Positions 41,095 to 44,720 of a DNA stretch of 44,720 bases are shown here, in pieces. The translations under genes were made by a program, and so were the position numbers. Position 1 is the first letter of the stretch. Each line of letters starts with the position of its first letter. Source of the stretch: CAZXNF01 sp050741255 (lineage in GTDB: Bacteria; Pseudomonadota; Gammaproteobacteria; Burkholderiales; SG8-41); contig JBOIEQ010000017.1 of NCBI GenBank assembly GCA_050741255.1, positions 1-44,720 of the forward strand, written 5' to 3'. Below the pieces are notes generated by a model, which did no database searches, was not told where the DNA came from, and saw only the letters and a program-made list of their open reading frames with translations.

Positions 41095-43122
41095 TTGAAG
41101 ACGATCACCGAGTTCAAGCACCAATACACCGAGACCGAGGATTGCTGGATGCCGATGCCCGACGGCATCAAGCTGGCCGCCAAGTTGTGGCTGCCGGACA
41201 TCGCCGCGACGCAGCGCGTGCCGACGATCATCGAGGTCATTCCGTACCGCAAGCGCGACATCTACGCCCCGCGCGACGCGCAGCATCACCGCTATTTCGC
41301 CGGTCACGGCTACGCGACGATGCGCGTGGACATCCGCGGTTCCGGCGACTCGGGTGGTGTGCAGGGGGTGTTCGCCGCGATCCAGGAGCAGGAAGACACG
41401 TTGCAAGTGCTGAAGTGGATCGCCGCGCAGCCGTGGAGCGACGGGCAGGTCGGCATGTTCGGCATTTCCTGGGGCGGCTTCCAGGGCATCCAGACCGCCT
41501 ACCGTGCGCCGAAGGAACTGAAAGCGGTGATCGCCTGCTCCTACGCGCCGGACCGCTACCGCTACAGCCAGGTGTTCCGCGGCGGTTGCGTGCTGCTGCG
41601 CTCGATCCGCTGGTCGAGCCAGCTGTTCGGCTACAAGTCGCGCGCCCCCGATCCGCTGCTGGTCGGCGACGACTGGCGCGCGATGTGGATGGCGCGGCTG
41701 GAAGCGGATACGCCGCAGATCACCGCCGCGCTGAAGCACCAGGCCTTCGATGCCTACTGGCGCGAGCGCGCGATCGACCATGACAAGATCAAGGCGCCGT
41801 TCTACGCCATCAGCGGCTGGGCCGACGGCGCGTACGTCGGCGCGGTCAGCGAGTCGCTCGGCAAGCTGAAATCGCCGGCCAAGGGGCTGATCGGCCCCTG
41901 GGGCCATCGCTTCTCGCACCTCGGCGTGCCGGGCCCGGCGATCGGCTTCCTGCAGGAATCGCTGCGCTGGTACGACCACTGGATGCGCGGCAAGGACACC
42001 GGGATCATGCGCGATCCCAAGCTCATCGCGTGGATGCCGCAGGCCGTACCGGCAAAGGGCTGGTACCCGGAATCGCCCGGCCGCTGGGTCGCGGAGCCGG
42101 AATGGCCCACCAAACGCATCAAGGCGCAGAAGTTTTTCCTGAACACCGGTGGCGTGCTGGGTGCACGCGCCGCAGCGCCGGCGAAGCTCACCCACCAGTC
42201 GCCGCAGACGCTGGGCCTCGAAGTCGGCGAACTCATGCCGTGGTTCCAGCACGGACCCAGCCCCGAGATGCCCGGCGACCAGCGTGCCGACGACGGCAAG
42301 TCGCTGTGCTTCGATACGGCGCCGCTCGCGAAGACGGTGGAAATCCTCGGCACCACCACCGCCGAACTGACGCTGTCCGTGGACCGGCCCGTGGCCTTCG
42401 TCTGCGTGCGACTGTGCGACGTGTCGCCCACCGGCGCTTCCACCCGCGTGTCGTACGGCGTGCTCAACCTGACGCACGCGCCCAACGGCCCAGGCAAGCC
42501 GACGAAGCTCGTGCCGGGCCGCCAGTACAAGGTCAGCGTGCCGCTGATCGACTGCGGCTATTCGTTCGCGAAGGGGCATCGGATCCGCGTCGCGGTCTCC
42601 ACGACCTACTGGCCGCTCCTCTGGCCGTCGCCGGAGCCCGTCACGCTGACGCTCGTCGCCGGCAGGAGCGCCCTGGCGCTGGCGGTGCGCCCGCCGCGCA
42701 AGGAAGACAAGAACCCGCCGCGGTTCAAGGCGGCGGAAGCGGCGCCGGGCTTCGCGAAGACCACGCTGGAGGCGGGCGGCCGCAACCGTGTGATCCACAC
42801 GGACCTGAGCAAGCGCGAGACGGTGGTCGAGGTGTCGGACTACACGGGCCTCAGCCGATACGACGACATCGATCTCATCGCCGCGGCGCGCTCGACCGAG
42901 CGCTACCGCATCGTCGAGGACGATCCGCTGTCGTGCACCGCCGAGGTGACCTGGCAGTGGATCTTCGAGCGCAAGGACTGGAAGATCCGCACGGAGACGC
43001 GGACCCACGTCTCGTGCACGAAAAAAGACTACGTCATCACCGCCAGCATCCAGGCGTACGAGGGCGAGAAAAAGGTGTTCGAACGGGCGTTCGAGGAAAA
43101 GGTCGCCCGCAACGGCACCTGA
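41095..43122 (+). CDS. CocE/NonD family hydrolase
   Basis: This is a predicted serine hydrolase of 675 residues in the CocE/X-Pro dipeptidyl-peptidase group. The catalytic triad is S125 (GISWGG), D244 (SGWADGAY) and H271 (GPWGHRF). A C-terminal jelly-roll-like domain (about residues 370-570: TAELTLSVDRPVAFVCVRLCDVSPTGAS and FAKGHRIRVAVSTTYWPLLWPSP) is typical of the PepX_C domain. A further 100 residues follow. The start is TTG at 41095, preceded by GAGGAGCAGGG. It would cleave esters or amides before or after uptake of the product. No signal peptide is seen, so it acts in the cytoplasm. Confidence 0.9.
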   Translation: MKTITEFKHQYTETEDCWMPMPDGIKLAAKLWLPDIAATQRVPTIIEVIPYRKRDIYAPRDAQHHRYFAGHGYATMRVDIRGSGDSGGVQGVFAAIQEQEDTLQVLKWIAAQPWSDGQVGMFGISWGGFQGIQTAYRAPKELKAVIACSYAPDRYRYSQVFRGGCVLLRSIRWSSQLFGYKSRAPDPLLVGDDWRAMWMARLEADTPQITAALKHQAFDAYWRERAIDHDKIKAPFYAISGWADGAYVGAVSESLGKLKSPAKGLIGPWGHRFSHLGVPGPAIGFLQESLRWYDHWMRGKDTGIMRDPKLIAWMPQAVPAKGWYPESPGRWVAEPEWPTKRIKAQKFFLNTGGVLGARAAAPAKLTHQSPQTLGLEVGELMPWFQHGPSPEMPGDQRADDGKSLCFDTAPLAKTVEILGTTTAELTLSVDRPVAFVCVRLCDVSPTGASTRVSYGVLNLTHAPNGPGKPTKLVPGRQYKVSVPLIDCGYSFAKGHRIRVAVSTTYWPLLWPSPEPVTLTLVAGRSALALAVRPPRKEDKNPPRFKAAEAAPGFAKTTLEAGGRNRVIHTDLSKRETVVEVSDYTGLSRYDDIDLIAAARSTERYRIVEDDPLSCTAEVTWQWIFERKDWKIRTETRTHVSCTKKDYVITASIQAYEGEKKVFERAFEEKVARNGT

Positions 43123-43156
43123 TCGGGGAACGGCAGCAGTTCATCTCAGCGAGGTC

Positions 43157-44131
43157 ATGATGGTCCGGTTCTGCCAAGGCTTGTGGTTGTGCGTTACTTT
43201 GACGGGGGTGTGTGGAGCGGCCGATGCGCCGGCTTACCCGCGAAGGCCTGTCACGCTGGTGGTTCCGTTTCCGCCGGGCGCGGCGACGGACATCCTCGGC
43301 CGTACCGTGGGCCGGCGCATGGGCGACCTGCTCGGGCAGCAGTTCGTTATCCTCAACCAGGCGGGTGCTGCGGGCGTGATCGGCTCGGACAACGTGGCGC
43401 GCGCCGCGCCCGACGGCTACACGCTGTTGTGGGGCAGTTCCTCCGCGCTGGCCATCCTGCCGGCGTTCAGGCAGAAGATGCCGTTCGACCCGCTGCGCGA
43501 TCTCGCGCCCGTCAGCCTCGGCGCCAAGATCGGCTACATCCTGGTGGTGCATCCCTCGGTGCCCGCGAAGAACCTGAAGGAACTGATCGTGCTGGCGAAG
43601 GCGCGCCCGGGGAAGCTGAACTTCGCCTCCGCGGGCACCGGCGGATCGTCGCATTTCGCCGGCGAACTGTTCAAGTCGATGGCAAAGATCGACATCGTGC
43701 ACATCCCGTACAAGGGCACCGCGCTGTTCGCGACCGACATGGTCGCCGGCCAGATCGATCTGGCATTCGCCGGCGTCGCCACCACGCTGCCGTTCACCAG
43801 CACCAACCGGCTGCGCGCGCTCGCGAGCACGGGCACGGTGCGGGCCGAGCTGTACCCGGATGTGCCGACGATGGCCGAGGCCGGGCTGCCCGGCTATGAA
43901 TTCACGCAGTGGTACGCTTTGCTTGCGCCCGCGAAGACGCCGCCCGAGCTGATCACGCAGCTGAACGCCACCTTTCGCAAGGCGGTCGACGACCCGGAGG
44001 TCAAAAAGCGCATGACGGCGGAGGGCGGTCTCGCCACGCCATCGACTCCGGAGGAGTTGACGGCCTTCATCAAGGCCGAGACCGCGAAGTTCGAGAAGAT
44101 GATCAAGGAGGCCGGCATCAAGCCGGAATGA
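43157..44131 (+). CDS. Bug/TctC family periplasmic binding protein 7
   Basis: This is a secreted binding protein of 324 residues. The signal peptide ends near GAADA, followed by RPVTLVVPFPPGAATDILGRTVGRRM, ILNQAGAAGVIGSDNVARAAPDGYTLLWG and PDVPTMAEAGLPGYEFTQWYA. It belongs to the FPPGAATD subgroup with Bug 6 and Bug 8. The ATG lies 34 bases after the CocE stop. Its own stop overlaps the Bug 8 start (ATGA), repeating the coupling seen for Bug 4 and 5. Confidence 0.92.
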   Translation: MMVRFCQGLWLCVTLTGVCGAADAPAYPRRPVTLVVPFPPGAATDILGRTVGRRMGDLLGQQFVILNQAGAAGVIGSDNVARAAPDGYTLLWGSSSALAILPAFRQKMPFDPLRDLAPVSLGAKIGYILVVHPSVPAKNLKELIVLAKARPGKLNFASAGTGGSSHFAGELFKSMAKIDIVHIPYKGTALFATDMVAGQIDLAFAGVATTLPFTSTNRLRALASTGTVRAELYPDVPTMAEAGLPGYEFTQWYALLAPAKTPPELITQLNATFRKAVDDPEVKKRMTAEGGLATPSTPEELTAFIKAETAKFEKMIKEAGIKPE

Positions 44132-44720
44132 CCGCCATGCCCCGCATGCTTTATTTCCCGTTTGCGCTTGCCGCGCTGACGCTCGCCGTCGCTACTGCCA
44201 GCGCGCAGACCCCTTCGACAAGCTCAGGACAGGCTTTCCCTGCGAGGACGATGACGCTGATCGTCCCGTTTCCGCCGGGCGCCGCGACCGACGTGTTCGC
44301 GCGCGCCGCCGGCAAGCGCATGGGCGAACTCCTCAACCAGCAGATCGTGGTGCTGAACCGTGACGGCGCTTCCGGCCTGATCGGCACCGAGCAGGTGGCG
44401 CGTGCCGCGCCCGACGGCTACACGCTGCTGTGGGGCAGTTCCGGCCCGCTCGCGATCGCCCCGGTCTGGACGGAGAAGATGCCCTATGAACCGCTGCGTG
44501 ACTTCGCGCCGGTCAGCCTGTTCGCGAAGATTCCCTACCTGCTGCTGCTGCACCCTTCGGTACCGGCGAAGAACGTGAAAGAACTCGTCGCGCTCGCCAA
44601 GGCCCAACCGGGCAAGCTGAATTTCGCCTCTTCGGGTGTCGGCGGTACGGCGCATCTGGCGGCGGAACTGTTCATGTCCATGACCGGCATTCGCTCCACG
44701 CACGTGCCGTACCGTGGTAC
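44128..44720 (+). CDS. Bug/TctC family periplasmic binding protein 8 (partial)
   Basis: This is a secreted binding protein that runs off the right edge; about 197 residues are present of an expected 320-330. The signal peptide is MTAMPRMLYFPFALAALTLA ending near ASAQ, followed by FPARTMTLIVPFPPGAATDVFARAAGKRM, VLNRDGASGLIGTEQVARAAPDGYTLLWG. Between the signal peptide and the first strand are about eight extra residues, TPSTSSGQ, encoded by a dispersed repeat (see 44212-44234). The ATG at 44128 overlaps the Bug 7 stop. The frame is intact through the insertion. Confidence 0.9.
   Translation, partial: MTAMPRMLYFPFALAALTLAVATASAQTPSTSSGQAFPARTMTLIVPFPPGAATDVFARAAGKRMGELLNQQIVVLNRDGASGLIGTEQVARAAPDGYTLLWGSSGPLAIAPVWTEKMPYEPLRDFAPVSLFAKIPYLLLLHPSVPAKNVKELVALAKAQPGKLNFASSGVGGTAHLAAELFMSMTGIRSTHVPYRG
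44212..44234. repeat. Short dispersed repeat inserted in the Bug 8 coding sequence
   Basis: CCTTCGACAAGCTCAGGACA followed by GGC matches, from memory, the 'ttcgacaagctcagg' repeat scattered through many proteobacterial genomes. In this frame it encodes STSSGQ, and on the other strand PELVEG, peptides known as repeat-derived insertions. It keeps the Bug 8 frame open and falls at the signal-peptide/mature boundary, where extra residues are tolerated. Confidence 0.7.

Noticed and set aside
41029..43008. A 659-codon minus-strand open frame opposite the CocE gene
   Set aside because: Arg/His/Ala-rich shadow with no motif, while the plus strand carries a complete Ser-Asp-His hydrolase.

Overview
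The window is a GC-rich chromosomal segment that most resembles a betaproteobacterium of the Burkholderiales type. Three things suggest this: the trxA-rho-rpmE neighbourhood with a 7Fe-type ferredoxin (fdxA) beside it, a cyanide-insensitive-type cydAB pair, and above all eight separate Bug/TctC periplasmic binding proteins, an expansion typical of Bordetella/Cupriavidus-like genomes. No rRNA, tRNA, CRISPR array, transposase or integrase was seen.

Region 1 (1-12.6 kb) is mostly housekeeping. It holds a TRAP transporter permease pair (dctQM, minus strand, no binding protein beside it) and a divergent UPF0016/GDT1 manganese exporter behind a convincing yybP-ykoY manganese riboswitch. On the minus strand follow rpmE, rho (with a 62-residue disordered N-terminal extension) and trxA. 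Between rpmE and rho sits a six-gene codirectional cassette: two DUF2846-like lipoproteins, two tandem FkbM methyltransferases (64% identical), an Fe(II)/2OG oxygenase and a third lipoprotein. fdxA follows, with a decayed second copy of its 3' end 147 bp downstream, and then cydAB.

Region 2 (12.6-17.0 kb) looks accessory and is partly AT-richer. A superinfection-immunity-like small membrane protein and two unknown genes run leftward. A WYL-domain regulator, two unknown genes and a Cas4-like PD-(D/E)XK nuclease run rightward. Matching inverted repeats sit before the WYL gene and again before the next gene, as expected for autoregulated control of a small, possibly antiphage, module. It ends directly against addBA, the recombination nuclease-helicase (17.1-23.1 kb).

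Region 3 (23.1-44.7 kb) is catabolic. It combines the Bug proteins with a LigI-like amidohydrolase, a quinone-oxidoreductase-like MDR enzyme, a NIPSNAP protein, an alpha/beta hydrolase, a two-subunit aconitase/isopropylmalate-dehydratase-type hydro-lyase, a luciferase-like monooxygenase, a TauD-like dioxygenase, a D-2-hydroxyacid dehydrogenase and a CocE-type hydrolase. An Rnk/GreA-like protein and a tandem universal stress protein interrupt it. TctA/TctB membrane components are absent. The last Bug gene runs off the right edge. Several small dispersed repeats occur in regions 1 and 3: a G-rich repeat with G-quadruplex spacing, a (CCTCACN)4 tract abutting a start codon, and a short repeat inserted inside a Bug reading frame. 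Starts were chosen by eye from Shine-Dalgarno sequences, overlaps and domain boundaries.
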